NCBI GenBank assembly: GCA_934129885.1
Contig: CAKOWU010000002.1
Coordinates: 1-64,000, forward strand
DNA length: 64,000 nucleotides
Source: an uncultured Bacilli bacterium
GTDB lineage: Bacteria; Bacillota_I; Bacilli_A; RF39; UBA660
Direction of reading: 5' to 3'
The position numbers and the translations under genes are program-made. Of this stretch, positions 1 to 9,042 are shown in pieces. The stretch's first letter is position 1. The number at the start of each line of letters is the position of its first letter. Under the pieces are notes generated by a model. It was not told the origin of the DNA and made no database searches. It saw nothing but the letters and a program-made list of their open reading frames with translations.

Positions 1-90
1 CCTTTTCCTTGCTATAGCCTTTTCCTTGCTATAGCCTTTTCCTTGCTATAGCCTTTTCCTTGCTATAGCCTTTTCCTTGCTATAGCCTTT
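1..90. repeat. 17-bp tandem repeat, five copies
   Basis: Five perfect copies of CCTTTTCCTTGCTATAG start at 1, 18, 35, 52 and 69, with a partial sixth from 86. Each unit contains TAG on the plus strand and on the minus strand, and 17 is not a multiple of three, so every frame is stopped within three units and the array is non-coding as it stands. The minus-strand unit can be read as Glu-Lys-Ala-Ile-Ala, which resembles the C-terminal tail of the Rpn-type gene at 547-1399. The array may continue beyond the left edge of the window. Confidence 0.95.
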
Positions 91-420
91 CTAATTAGTA
101 TCTATAAAATTTTGGCGGATATCGTTTTTTATGTCAATAGTTTTTACGTATTTTTTTATGCTTTACACTACTTTAGACACTCTACATTTCTATATATCAA
201 CCCTACTATATAGATAGATTAATACCTATGATAATCATATCATTTTTTTATTTAAAAATCAATCAAATTTTAGTGCAGTTTTTTATACTTCAGAATTTTA
301 ATAATTATATGTGTAGTTAAATTTAAAAATGCAGGTTATGTATGGTTCTATGAATAAAACCTTTTGCAAAAATTTTAAAAAGCATGAATTTTCCAAATTA
401 AGTACCAAAAAGTACCTCAA

Positions 421-468
421 TTTGGGTAAAACCTCACTTTGACTTATATTCACGTCCCTGTATATAAT
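421..468 (+). promoter_or_regulatory. Promoter and shared upstream box of Rpn copy 1
   Basis: The box GGGTAAAACCTCACTTTGAC overlaps a -35 hexamer TTGACT (439-444), followed after 18 bp by TATAAT (463-468). The same box precedes the two other Rpn-type loci, at 21359-21381 (reverse) and 56308-56330. The promoter reading comes directly from sequence; a regulator binding the box is inference. Confidence 0.7.
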
Positions 469-546
469 CATGGGCAGAAAGCGAAGTGATTAAAACATTT
501 ACACCTATCTTTGAACAAAATCAAAGTCAGAGAGGAGGAAAATATT

Positions 547-1399
547 ATGACTTTATTAAAAAATGAAAAGGTAGAAAAACAAGAAATATCTAAATCAAAA
601 ATATCATCTAAAGTCAAACCAAATGGAGATAAAATTATCCCCGGTATATTTGATGGATTATTTAAAGCATTAATTCAAAGCAATGAACTTAGAAAATGCC
701 TTTATATTATCCTAGTTACTTGTACTCATTTTACTATGAGTGAGGTAATAGACAAAATAAGATTTTTAAATACCGAACTTAAGAAAGAAAAATACAAAGA
801 GAAAGGTAAAATGGCTGATATTTTAATCAACATTAGTGGACATACCATAAATATTGAAGCTAATGCTAATGACACAAAGTCATTAAGACTTAAAAATCAT
901 AATTATCATCATAAAATATCAACTGAATGCTTTAGTGCGGGCAGTGAGTTTGATGATAGAATATATCTTACTTTCACTCTAAAGGATGAGGAAAGTAAAT
1001 ATTCTGACGAAGAAAATTTCAAAAGAGTTTACAAATGCAATAGCCAAAGCAGCCGAAAAGCATTATAATAATATTGAGTTATCAAAGTTTGAAAAGATAC
1101 TTGTTATGTTGCAAAGTACAAGTAGAAAAGAACTTTTTAGACTTGCTGAAGGAGATGAAGATCTAATGGCTATGGCAAAAAAGATAGATGATTTAAATAC
1201 CGACTACAATATTATTGGTTTGTATGATGAAGAAAAGATGAAACAGGCAATGTATAATTTTGATATTAACGAGGCCAAAGAACAAGGAGGTAATGAAAAA
1301 GCGATTGCTATTGCCAAAAAACTTCTTGAAGATGGAATGAATATTTCAAAAGTTGCCAGTATTACTGGTCTTACTGAAGACGATATTACGAATTTGTAA
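547..1399 (+). pseudogene. Rpn/PD-(D/E)XK nuclease family gene, frameshifted and internally deleted
   Basis: The first half (to 1068) carries the fold typical of Rpn recombination-promoting nuclease/putative transposase proteins: an N-terminal segment ending in an ADILI...INIEAN motif, the PD-(D/E)XK core. The second half (about 1020-1399, another frame) is the family's helical C-terminus, with a KFEKILVML-type segment and a tail EKAIAIAKKLLEDG. The frames change at AAAAGAGTTTAC near 1022-1033. The usual middle segment is missing, so a deletion joined two distant parts out of frame. The start at 547 has AGGAGG 8 bp upstream (532-538), better than the in-frame ATG at 511. Family members cleave DNA and some act in phage defence; this copy is probably dead. 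Confidence 0.8.
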
Positions 1400-1472
1400 T
1401 TATCGTTTTTTGATATTGTTTTATTTTTTTATGTACTAAAATACTTTTGGTGTATTAAATATTTAAAAGCAG

Positions 1473-1494
1473 AAAAAAAGCGTTAAACACGCTT
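1473..1494 (-). terminator. Rho-independent terminator after the P-type ATPase
   Basis: On the minus strand AAGCG-loop-CGCTT is followed by a run of seven T, just after the ATPase stop codon. Confidence 0.75.
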
Positions 1495-1500
1495 AATAAT

Positions 1501-3807
1501 TTATATTCTTTTAATTAACACTTTATCAATAAATGCTGCAAAAAAGCTAAAAAGCATAACTGCGTTCATTAATAATATGGCCGCTATGACAATTAAATGT
1601 AATGGTAATATAGTTAATGAGAATAAATCTTTAAAAAGCACTATACCAAGCGTAAATAGTATTATTAGTGATACAAATAATATTCGCCTTAATTTATTAA
1701 ATGGAACACTAATTCTATATAACAAAGTAAAACCCGTAAAACCAGTTAATATTACAGCAAGAGTTGATACTTCAGCTTCAGTTATACTTATAATATTTGG
1801 TAAAAAAGATATTATAACAACATTGGTTACAATGGTAAGGGCTGTTGGTAAAGCCGTTTTTATGACGTTCATCATGATATTGCCTTTTATTCTATCATTG
1901 TTTGGTTCAAGAGCCAGAATAAATGATGGTATTCCTATGGTTACCATGCTGGTTAAGGTAAGTTGTATTGGTACAAAGGGATATGTTGTGCTTAAAAATA
2001 TAAATATGATTGCTAGTAAAGTGGCATATGTTGTTTTACAAAGGAATAATGAAGCAGACCTTTGAAGGTTATTTATACTTCTTCTACCTTCGGCGACAAC
2101 GTGGGGCAAGGATGCAAAGTTTGAATCTAACAACACTAAATCAGATATATTTCTAGCTGCATCACTTCCACTATTAATAGCTATACTACAGTCCGCCTCT
2201 CTTAAAGCAAGTACATCATTAACTCCGTCTCCAGTCATAGCTACGGTATGCCCTTCTTTTTTTAGGCATCTTACTATTTCTCTTTTTTGTTCTGGTCTTA
2301 CTCTACCAAAAACATTATATTCTTCTATTAAATTTGGGATTTCATTATCAGTAGTGGACATATCTATATATTTAATATTTTCTAGGCCTACTTTTTTAGC
2401 GATACCTGCGACAGTTTTAGGGTTATCACCAGATATAATTTTAAGATCTACTCCTTGTCTTTTAAAGAAGTCTAAAGTTGATTTGGCTTCTTTTCGAATT
2501 TTATCATTTATAAGTATAAGAGCCATTGGCTTTAAATCTTTTGGTAATGTTTTACCTAAAAGTTCATTTGTTTTACATAGAAGCACTACTCTATTATTTT
2601 CTGTATAATTATCCAATTCTTGTCTAATAGATGAAGTATCTCCGAGTATTATTTCTGGGGCACCAAGGACATAACTTTCATGTTCAAATGATATACCTGA
2701 CCATTTGTTTACTGATGAAAATGGTACGATGTTTTTTACATTATAATCGTTATATCTAGAGTATTTATCACTAATGGCACGCATGGTCTCGTTGTCATCT
2801 GCCATATGATAACTCATTATGCCAAGGGCATCTGTGATATCGCTCTTTAAGGTCATGTTTAGAGGTATAAGATCCGATACATACATTTCACCCTTGGTAA
2901 TAGTCCCGGTTTTATCTAAACATACTGTATCTACTCTAGCAAGGGTTTCAATACAATATATTTCTCTTACTAGGACATTATGCTTCGATAGTCTAATAAC
3001 GCTGATGGCTAAAACGGTACTTGTAAGTAGAACAAGTCCTTCTGGTATCATTCCTATTAAAGCCGCGACAACATTTAGTATAGCTTCGTTTTGGCTTTGA
3101 GCACCAACAATATTTATTTGATGAATATATAGAAGGATACCGATAGGAATAATTGTTATAGATATATATTTGATTATTTTGTTTACAAAGTTCATTATCT
3201 CTGAATTTACTTTTTTTAGGTACTTAGCTTCCCTAGATATTTTAGCACTATAATTTTCGTTACCTACATGTATTGTTTTTGCGTATACTTTACCAGAAAT
3301 TATAAAGGTTCCAGATAATAGTTCATCACCAATATTTTTTTCTACTGGCTCTGATTCACCAGTTATTAATGACTCGTTTACTAGAGCTTTGCCTTCAAGG
3401 ACAGTGCCGTCTGTACATATTTGATTACCTGCTGTATATTTGCAGATATCATTTTTTACTATTTTATGGATGTCTATCTTTTCTTCGTTACCATCCCTTA
3501 TTACGGTAATGGTACTTTCTTCTAATAATGATAATTTATCAATGGTAAGTTTACTTCTTATTTCTTGAATTGTGCTTATTAAGGTGTTACAAATAACTAC
3601 TCCTATAAAAAGTAAGTTTTTGTAGGAGCCTACCATAAATACGATTATGGCTAGAAAAAGGTTTAAAAAGTTAAACAAAGTTAAAAAGTTAGTCATTATT
3701 ATTTGACTAATACTTTTTGTTTTTATTTCAGACTTATAATTTACTTCGCCTACTTCTTCCATTTTTTTTACTTCTGCTTTAGTTAGTCCTATTAAGTTTT
3801 GTTTCAT
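1501..3807 (-). CDS. Cation-translocating P-type ATPase, CtpE-like
   Basis: A 768-residue membrane ATPase that moves a cation across the membrane at the cost of ATP through a phospho-aspartate intermediate. Visible parts in order: two N-terminal membrane helices (about 37-80), actuator domain with TGES (149-152), membrane helices with IPEG (254-257), phosphorylation motif DKTGT with Asp298, nucleotide-binding domain, hinge motif TGDGVND, and a C-terminal hydrophobic block of about six helices. The lack of heavy-metal CxxC domains and the P2-like layout point to Ca2+ or Mg2+ rather than copper. The nearest family I recognise is CtpE of mycobacteria and streptococci, but the ion cannot be read from sequence. 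It lies 13 bp downstream of the repeat membrane protein and is probably co-transcribed with it. Confidence 0.9.
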   Translation of the reverse strand: MKQNLIGLTKAEVKKMEEVGEVNYKSEIKTKSISQIIMTNFLTLFNFLNLFLAIIVFMVGSYKNLLFIGVVICNTLISTIQEIRSKLTIDKLSLLEESTITVIRDGNEEKIDIHKIVKNDICKYTAGNQICTDGTVLEGKALVNESLITGESEPVEKNIGDELLSGTFIISGKVYAKTIHVGNENYSAKISREAKYLKKVNSEIMNFVNKIIKYISITIIPIGILLYIHQINIVGAQSQNEAILNVVAALIGMIPEGLVLLTSTVLAISVIRLSKHNVLVREIYCIETLARVDTVCLDKTGTITKGEMYVSDLIPLNMTLKSDITDALGIMSYHMADDNETMRAISDKYSRYNDYNVKNIVPFSSVNKWSGISFEHESYVLGAPEIILGDTSSIRQELDNYTENNRVVLLCKTNELLGKTLPKDLKPMALILINDKIRKEAKSTLDFFKRQGVDLKIISGDNPKTVAGIAKKVGLENIKYIDMSTTDNEIPNLIEEYNVFGRVRPEQKREIVRCLKKEGHTVAMTGDGVNDVLALREADCSIAINSGSDAARNISDLVLLDSNFASLPHVVAEGRRSINNLQRSASLFLCKTTYATLLAIIFIFLSTTYPFVPIQLTLTSMVTIGIPSFILALEPNNDRIKGNIMMNVIKTALPTALTIVTNVVIISFLPNIISITEAEVSTLAVILTGFTGFTLLYRISVPFNKLRRILFVSLIILFTLGIVLFKDLFSLTILPLHLIVIAAILLMNAVMLFSFFAAFIDKVLIKRI

Positions 3808-3820
3808 TCTATCACCTTAA

Positions 3821-5182
3821 TTAAAATGTATATACCCTTTTTAACTCTTTAATTAGTTTTACTGTTTTATCAAAGTTTACTATTGTAATATTACCGATTA
3901 ACTCTTTTGGAGTATCTTTTACTGGCTCTTTATTAGATAATTTAATAGATAATTCTTCTAGTGGTGGTGTTTTTATTTCTACGGCTTTGGTTTTAGCGTC
4001 TGGGAATTCTGGCTTAAAGTCAGCGAAACTAATAGCTTTATTTTCTGGCATTTCCTTTTTAGTATTATCTAAAACTGGCATGGAAGTAATATTTTTGTTT
4101 ATAATTAATTTTTTGTCTAGTGGAGTTTGAGGTTTTATTTGGTTTAATTTTATCTGCTCATCTTCTTTTATTCTGGTTATTAAATCTTCTGAGGACATAT
4201 TTTCATCTAATATTAATGTTTTATCTAAAGGAGACTGTGGTTTATTCAGTTCATTTATTCTCTTATTTTGTTTTTCTATTTCTTCCTTCAAATCTGATGC
4301 TTCGATTACATTATCTATTATTAATGATTTATCTAGAGGGTTTTGTGGTTTACTTACTTTTTGCCTTTCAGCCTCTATTTTTCCTTTTAAATCGTCAGAT
4401 GAAATGTGATTATCTAATATCAAGGTTTTATCTAAAGGTACAGATGGTTTTATTTTTTCTAGTTTTGTTTGTTCTTCTTCTTTGATGGTTTGCCTTAAAT
4501 CAGCAGGAGTGATATGTTTATCTAAAATTAAATTTTTATCAAGTGGCTTTTGCTTTTCAAGCTTTATCTTTTTTTCGGCATAAGGCGTTATAATACGCAC
4601 ATTTTCTTTTTCTATTTTAGGTTTATCTTTTCCGTCTAGTTTGTTTGTTATTTTTTCTACTACATATATTACAAGTAATGATAGCATTTGAAGTAAGAAC
4701 ACTCCCATTAGTAATTGCATAAGAGTTAAGACATCACTATTACTATATAGGGCGTTTTCTTTATATATGTCTATTTTATTTGCTTTTATCACTGTTAAGA
4801 CAAGGCAGAAAAGTCCTTGGATAAGTGAGAATGCGATTATGTTTATTCTTTTAGATAATTTGGTTATTTCTTTTAAGAATGTTATAAGCATTATGATAGC
4901 CGATATCATTTCCACAATAAATAAGGTTACAAAGGTTGGGAAGTAAAGGGTCATAAAAATTCCGTTTACTACGTTATCAAACAGTTTAAATATAACATCA
5001 TTACCCACAAAGAGTACTACTAATAATACAAGGATGTATATTATTACTAATAGTTTTTTGGTTATTTTTTTATCAAATAATATTAAGAATGCTGGGATTA
5101 ATAATATTAATATAAAAATGGGATGCACAAGTACATTTTGGAAAAGTACTTGCAACTTCTCTAAAAGGCTTAAACTTTCCAC
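3821..5182 (-). CDS. Unknown membrane protein with five-fold PLDK repeat tail
   Basis: I do not recognise this 453-residue protein. The first 175 residues hold about five hydrophobic segments (roughly 19-37, 42-62, 72-100, 115-133, 151-175). A charged cytoplasm-like tail follows with five copies of a ~35-residue unit, each starting PLDK (residues 213, 249, 282, 318, 354), with consensus PLDKxLIxD..I...DL...I..E. The units are too diverged to be a recent DNA expansion, so they look maintained. The start is GTG at 5182, with AGGAGG 9 bp upstream; the nearby ATG is out of frame and stops at once. The gene precedes the P-type ATPase by 13 bp, so a link to that transporter is possible. A multi-site scaffold is only inference. 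Confidence 0.85.
   Translation of the reverse strand: MESLSLLEKLQVLFQNVLVHPIFILILLIPAFLILFDKKITKKLLVIIYILVLLVVLFVGNDVIFKLFDNVVNGIFMTLYFPTFVTLFIVEMISAIIMLITFLKEITKLSKRINIIAFSLIQGLFCLVLTVIKANKIDIYKENALYSNSDVLTLMQLLMGVFLLQMLSLLVIYVVEKITNKLDGKDKPKIEKENVRIITPYAEKKIKLEKQKPLDKNLILDKHITPADLRQTIKEEEQTKLEKIKPSVPLDKTLILDNHISSDDLKGKIEAERQKVSKPQNPLDKSLIIDNVIEASDLKEEIEKQNKRINELNKPQSPLDKTLILDENMSSEDLITRIKEDEQIKLNQIKPQTPLDKKLIINKNITSMPVLDNTKKEMPENKAISFADFKPEFPDAKTKAVEIKTPPLEELSIKLSNKEPVKDTPKELIGNITIVNFDKTVKLIKELKRVYTF
4088..4546 (-). repeat. Coding repeat, five units of about 105 bp
   Basis: These bases encode residues 213-365 of the protein above. The PLDK starts are spaced 36, 33, 36 and 36 residues. The core PLDK-x-LI-(L/I)-(D/N) is kept in all five units, while the helix-like spacers vary. 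Confidence 0.85.
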
Positions 5183-5229
5183 TTGTGCATCCCTCCTACT
5201 CTATTTTTAGAATATCAAAATTTGATTAA

Positions 5230-6876
5230 CTAGTCAATTGTTCTTTTTAATTTTAGTTTTGTAAGTATTTTGGCGAGCATTTCTTTACCAAATACTTCGT
5301 CTAATGTTTTTGATTTATATGCGACATAGAAATATACTATTATGCCGGCTACACCATAAATTAATAGTTGCAAGATAGCGATTATTCTACTATGTGATGT
5401 CATTGGTACTATGAAATTTAAGATCATTAAACTTAATATCATAATGGCAGTACATAGGATTACTTTAATAATGGTTTTTACTGATTTAAAGTAACTTATA
5501 TTTGTTTGCTTCTTTATTACATAAGCAAGATATATAGAGCATAATGTATCTATGATGATGTTTAACGCAATTGGAGCATAGTATGCTTCAATACCGATAG
5601 CACTAAAGAGTTTCATGAATGGAATATTTAGGGCTATTTTAGCAATTAAGGATAGTCCAAGTCCTATTATATTTGCTTTGGTGTTATTTAAAGTCTGGTT
5701 AGTATTAACCATAACTGAACATATGGAAAGTGTTATTTGTGATAATATTAACAGCTTAAATATTGATATATTTAGTTCGTTATAGCCATAAAAAACAGTC
5801 CATACGTCGGCCCCCATAAAACTTAACCCTACGGCAAGGGGAATTGTTATAAGTACTAGGGTACTTATAGCTTCATTTATTTTTAGGTTTACGTCTTTAT
5901 ATTTTTTTACAGCATAATATGAGGCAATGGTTGGTATTAAACTCATGATAATACCAGTTGCGATACTCATTACTATCATGTTAAGTTTTGAACCCCATGT
6001 AGCGATGACGCTTAAGACGTTTTCACTTATAGTTGTACTATAACCTAAAGATACTAATGATTTTACAACAGTGAAGACGTCTACCATGGTAAAGCCTGAC
6101 TGAATAACAGAAATTGCTACAAAAGGTAGTGCATAGAAGACTATTTTTTTAGCAATTTGTTTGGTTGTAATTTTCTTTTCGGCATTTGTTATGACTGCGT
6201 CTTTATTTAGTTCTTTTTTATTTTTCTTTATTTTATTTCTAACGTAAAGATAGGCAATGATGGCTCCTACGGTAGCACCAAATACGGCAACACCTACGGC
6301 GACGGATGTTGTTTGATGAAATACGTTTAGGGCTAAATAACTACCTGCTAAAATAACTACTACTCTAACTAGTTGTTCTAATATATTAGCAACTGATGAG
6401 ACGCTCATTATTTTATGTCCTTGAAGGTATCCTTTGGATACACTTAAGAATGGTACTACTAAAATAGCGGTTGATATCACTCTTATAACAAACGCGACAT
6501 CTTCTATGGTGTTTCCGCCTTTTACATCTCCGATTATGAAGTACGCTATTTGAGGGGCAAAGGCGAATAAAAGAATAAAGATTGTTACGCACAGAACTCC
6601 TATTACTTTAAGCCCTATTTTGAATGTTCGCTCTTTGGTATTATAGTATCCTTTGGCATTATATTCACTTACTACTTTACTCATGGCAACTGGTATGCCA
6701 CTTGTGGCGAGGTTTAAGAACATGTTATATATAGAATAGGCATAACTATATAATGCTCCACCAGCGACGCCTATAATTGCATAAAAAGGAATTACGTATA
6801 TAAGTCCTATTACTTTACAGATAATTATTCCAATCGTTGATATGGCGGCACCCGCTAAAAAACTTGTTTTTTTCAT
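5230..6876 (-). CDS. MurJ/SpoVB-type lipid-linked precursor flippase
   Basis: A 548-residue polytopic protein of the MOP (multidrug/oligosaccharidyl-lipid/polysaccharide) flippase superfamily, with about 14 hydrophobic segments spread over its length. The start (residues 5-40, FLAGAAISTIGIIICKVIGL then ...AIIGVAGGALYSYAY) and the ASGIPVAMSKVVSEYNAKG segment match the SpoVB/YtgP branch. Such proteins flip lipid II or related undecaprenyl-linked intermediates to the outer membrane face for wall or cortex synthesis. No other MurJ candidate is in the window, so it may be the vegetative flippase. ATG at 6876 has AGGAG upstream. Whether it is MurJ (YtgP) or SpoVB-like cannot be decided here. Confidence 0.85.
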   Translation of the reverse strand: MKKTSFLAGAAISTIGIIICKVIGLIYVIPFYAIIGVAGGALYSYAYSIYNMFLNLATSGIPVAMSKVVSEYNAKGYYNTKERTFKIGLKVIGVLCVTIFILLFAFAPQIAYFIIGDVKGGNTIEDVAFVIRVISTAILVVPFLSVSKGYLQGHKIMSVSSVANILEQLVRVVVILAGSYLALNVFHQTTSVAVGVAVFGATVGAIIAYLYVRNKIKKNKKELNKDAVITNAEKKITTKQIAKKIVFYALPFVAISVIQSGFTMVDVFTVVKSLVSLGYSTTISENVLSVIATWGSKLNMIVMSIATGIIMSLIPTIASYYAVKKYKDVNLKINEAISTLVLITIPLAVGLSFMGADVWTVFYGYNELNISIFKLLILSQITLSICSVMVNTNQTLNNTKANIIGLGLSLIAKIALNIPFMKLFSAIGIEAYYAPIALNIIIDTLCSIYLAYVIKKQTNISYFKSVKTIIKVILCTAIMILSLMILNFIVPMTSHSRIIAILQLLIYGVAGIIVYFYVAYKSKTLDEVFGKEMLAKILTKLKLKRTID

Positions 6877-6884
6877 AATTACTC

Positions 6885-7055
6885 CTATCTATAGACAAGA
6901 AGTGCGGAAAAACAATATACTTGTTCTTCACCAAATACTCCTAAACTTACTGAATAATGGATATCTATAAGCTCTACTTCATTTGAACTTAAAAATTCAT
7001 TGATATCGCTTTCTAAATCTTTTTCATGACTTTCGTCGAAAACTTTCACTTTCAT
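6885..7055 (-). CDS. Cse60-like small sporulation protein
   Basis: A 56-residue protein whose pattern (MKVKVFDESHEKDLESDINEF at the start, then a beta-strand pattern ending SALLVYR) resembles Cse60, a sigma-E-controlled protein of Bacillus of unknown function. I chose ATG 7055 because GGTGAT lies 5 bp upstream; the longer frame to 7103 has a hydrophobic N-terminus and no ribosome site. It sits 8 bp upstream of the flippase gene, in the same direction. The family assignment rests on recall of a short motif. Confidence 0.65.
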   Translation of the reverse strand: MKVKVFDESHEKDLESDINEFLSSNEVELIDIHYSVSLGVFGEEQVYCFSALLVYR

Positions 7056-7123
7056 TATATCACCAATTATTATTATAATGGAAGTTATAGCGTATAATGT
7101 CAAATAAAAGGGATTGTTCCCTT

Positions 7124-8341
7124 TTATCTATAACTTGTAAATGACGATCCGGCAGATGGGATATTTTTGAGCCAAGTTCTTGGATTTATTCTACCACTAT
7201 TTTTTGTGGTAAGTCCATAGAATAAATTTAAGTGGATATGTCCACCATAAGCACACTGGACATAGGTACCACCATAATATTGTCCATCTTTATATCCGGC
7301 ACCTCCAGTATTACCGAGTTGGGTGCTTGGAGTTACGTTTTGTCCAACACTTACCCTTCTGCTCACTAAATGCCAGTATGAGGTTGTATAGCCATAATCT
7401 GGATGGTAAACGTATATTATATGGTTACCACAGGTACTTGTACTACCGTCTACGACATGAACCACTACACCTGAGGCAACTGGATAAACGGCTGTGGTTC
7501 CGGAGAAGTCTATTCCTGTATGGTAATCTAATGAACGATTGCCATAGTCGCTGGTAACTCTTCCGGATAACAGTGGCATATAGGTACCATTATAATTGGC
7601 AGAGGCTCCTCCTCCACTGGACCCACTAGATTTATAAGATGAATAAATTCTGTTTTTACAAGAGCTCATGGTTTCGCCACCACTACATCCTAAACTTTTT
7701 AAACTATTTATAAGTCCGATTTGAGTTTTATATTCATCGTCCTTTGAAGACATACCTTCACTGATGTTTTCAATTTCTTTATCTAATTTTGCCTCAAGTT
7801 CACTTAATTGTTGTTGCTGCTTTTCTAAATCAGCTTGTTTAGTGGTAAGTTCTGTTTTCTTTTCATCAAGTTCATCTACATTAGAATTATATTCTTTAAT
7901 CAATTTATCATTATAATCTGATAATTGCTCGGCAACTGACACTCTATAGATAAAATCAGTAAAGTCTTTGGCACCAAATATGTATTCAAGATAGTTTGAT
8001 TCGCCATTTGAAATTTGGACAAAGGACATGAGACTTTTGATTTGTTCATCTTTTTTGTTTATTTCTTCTTGTAATTTTTCGATTTCTTTTTGTGTAGTTT
8101 CAATCTGCGATTTAGTCTCATTTATTTGCGCTTCTACGTTATTTTTCTGTTCTGTCGCAGTGGCTCTTTCGGCTTCTGAAAGTTCTTTTTGGCTTTTAGC
8201 TTTTTCATAAGCATCTCTATTAGCCTTAGCTTCGGCCTGCAGTTCATTTAAAGTTTTTTCTTTAGCCTTTGCATTATAAGAACACGTAAGGCATAACGCA
8301 ATTACTAATATTACTGATAAAATTTTACTTAATCTTCGCAC
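7124..8341 (-). CDS. M23 murein hydrolase with coiled coil (EnvC/PcsB-type)
   Basis: A 405-residue secreted peptidoglycan hydrolase or hydrolase activator. A signal peptide (residues 1-26, ending AKAKE) is followed by a long coiled coil (about 30-215, rich in Glu, Lys and Gln), a Ser/Gly linker, then an M23/LytM peptidase domain (about 255-395). The zinc ligands look intact: HTGIDF gives the first His and the Asp, and GHIHL the second site, so the domain is probably active rather than an EnvC-like inactive activator. The start is GTG (8339-8341) with AGGAG 9 bp upstream; the overlapping ATG stops after six codons. Proteins of this type work at the septum, where their coiled coil is gated by FtsEX. 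Confidence 0.9.
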   Translation of the reverse strand: MRRLSKILSVILVIALCLTCSYNAKAKEKTLNELQAEAKANRDAYEKAKSQKELSEAERATATEQKNNVEAQINETKSQIETTQKEIEKLQEEINKKDEQIKSLMSFVQISNGESNYLEYIFGAKDFTDFIYRVSVAEQLSDYNDKLIKEYNSNVDELDEKKTELTTKQADLEKQQQQLSELEAKLDKEIENISEGMSSKDDEYKTQIGLINSLKSLGCSGGETMSSCKNRIYSSYKSSGSSGGGASANYNGTYMPLLSGRVTSDYGNRSLDYHTGIDFSGTTAVYPVASGVVVHVVDGSTSTCGNHIIYVYHPDYGYTTSYWHLVSRRVSVGQNVTPSTQLGNTGGAGYKDGQYYGGTYVQCAYGGHIHLNLFYGLTTKNSGRINPRTWLKNIPSAGSSFTSYR

Positions 8342-8347
8342 ACATAT

Positions 8348-8992
8348 CTACTCCTTTAATTCTTTTACTGCTTTTTTATAATCTGGCATATATTTTTCAA
8401 CGGTTTTCCAAAAAGCCTTTGAGTGATCGAAATGTACTAAATGGGAAAGCTCATGGATAATAACGTAATCAATATCATTTATTTTATATCTTATTAGTTT
8501 GGAGTTTAAGGTAACTGAATCATCTCTTCTATTACACACTCCCCATCTAGTTTTCATACTTCTTATTTTTAGTTTGGGATACAAAATATCTTCTTCAAAC
8601 AAATTATAACAATGGTCTAATCTTACTTTAAATATCTTTATGGTTTGGTCTTTTAACCATTTTTCTAGCATTTTTTCATTTTTATAGTATATTTTATTTT
8701 CATCTATTTCTATATTATCAAATGGTGCTTTTATTATATCATATTTGGTTCCTAAATAATAGAAGTCCGCACTTTTTTCGCTACGTTTCTTTACTTTTGT
8801 TAATATTTTTCTTAAGTAGTTGCTTTCTTTATCAAGCAAGTATTTTATATCTCTTTTCGTGGTAAATATATTGGTTGTTATGTATATTGTTAAGTCTTCT
8901 TTAACTTTAATATAGGTATTTTTATTGTTTTTATATTCTATTATGACGTTATATTTTTCGCCATCTAGTTTATATTCAAACGTTTTTTTCAT
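8348..8992 (-). CDS. YgjP-like M48-type zinc metallopeptidase
   Basis: A 214-residue protein of the YgjP/DUF45 family. The C-terminal half has the family signature: MKTRWGVCN, then IDYVIIHELSHLVHFDHS with the zinc motif HELSH, and a downstream SKAFWKTVEKYMPDYK segment. The N-terminal half is a beta-rich domain typical of the family. Predicted to be a soluble zinc-dependent protease; substrates are unknown. ATG 8992 has GGTGG upstream. It lies 6 bp upstream of the M23 hydrolase gene and is likely co-transcribed. Confidence 0.9.
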   Translation of the reverse strand: MKKTFEYKLDGEKYNVIIEYKNNKNTYIKVKEDLTIYITTNIFTTKRDIKYLLDKESNYLRKILTKVKKRSEKSADFYYLGTKYDIIKAPFDNIEIDENKIYYKNEKMLEKWLKDQTIKIFKVRLDHCYNLFEEDILYPKLKIRSMKTRWGVCNRRDDSVTLNSKLIRYKINDIDYVIIHELSHLVHFDHSKAFWKTVEKYMPDYKKAVKELKE

Positions 8993-9042
8993 TTTACCAC
9001 CGATAACATTTTATCATATTATTTATAAAGTTAACAGTTAAA

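Noticed and set aside
1..90. CRISPR array
   Set aside because: The units are 17 bp and directly abutting, with no spacers and no cas genes.
4120..4485. Plus-strand 121-residue hydrophobic frame
   Set aside because: It is the antisense of the PLDK repeat region; Lys/Glu-rich coding gives Leu/Phe-rich antisense frames.
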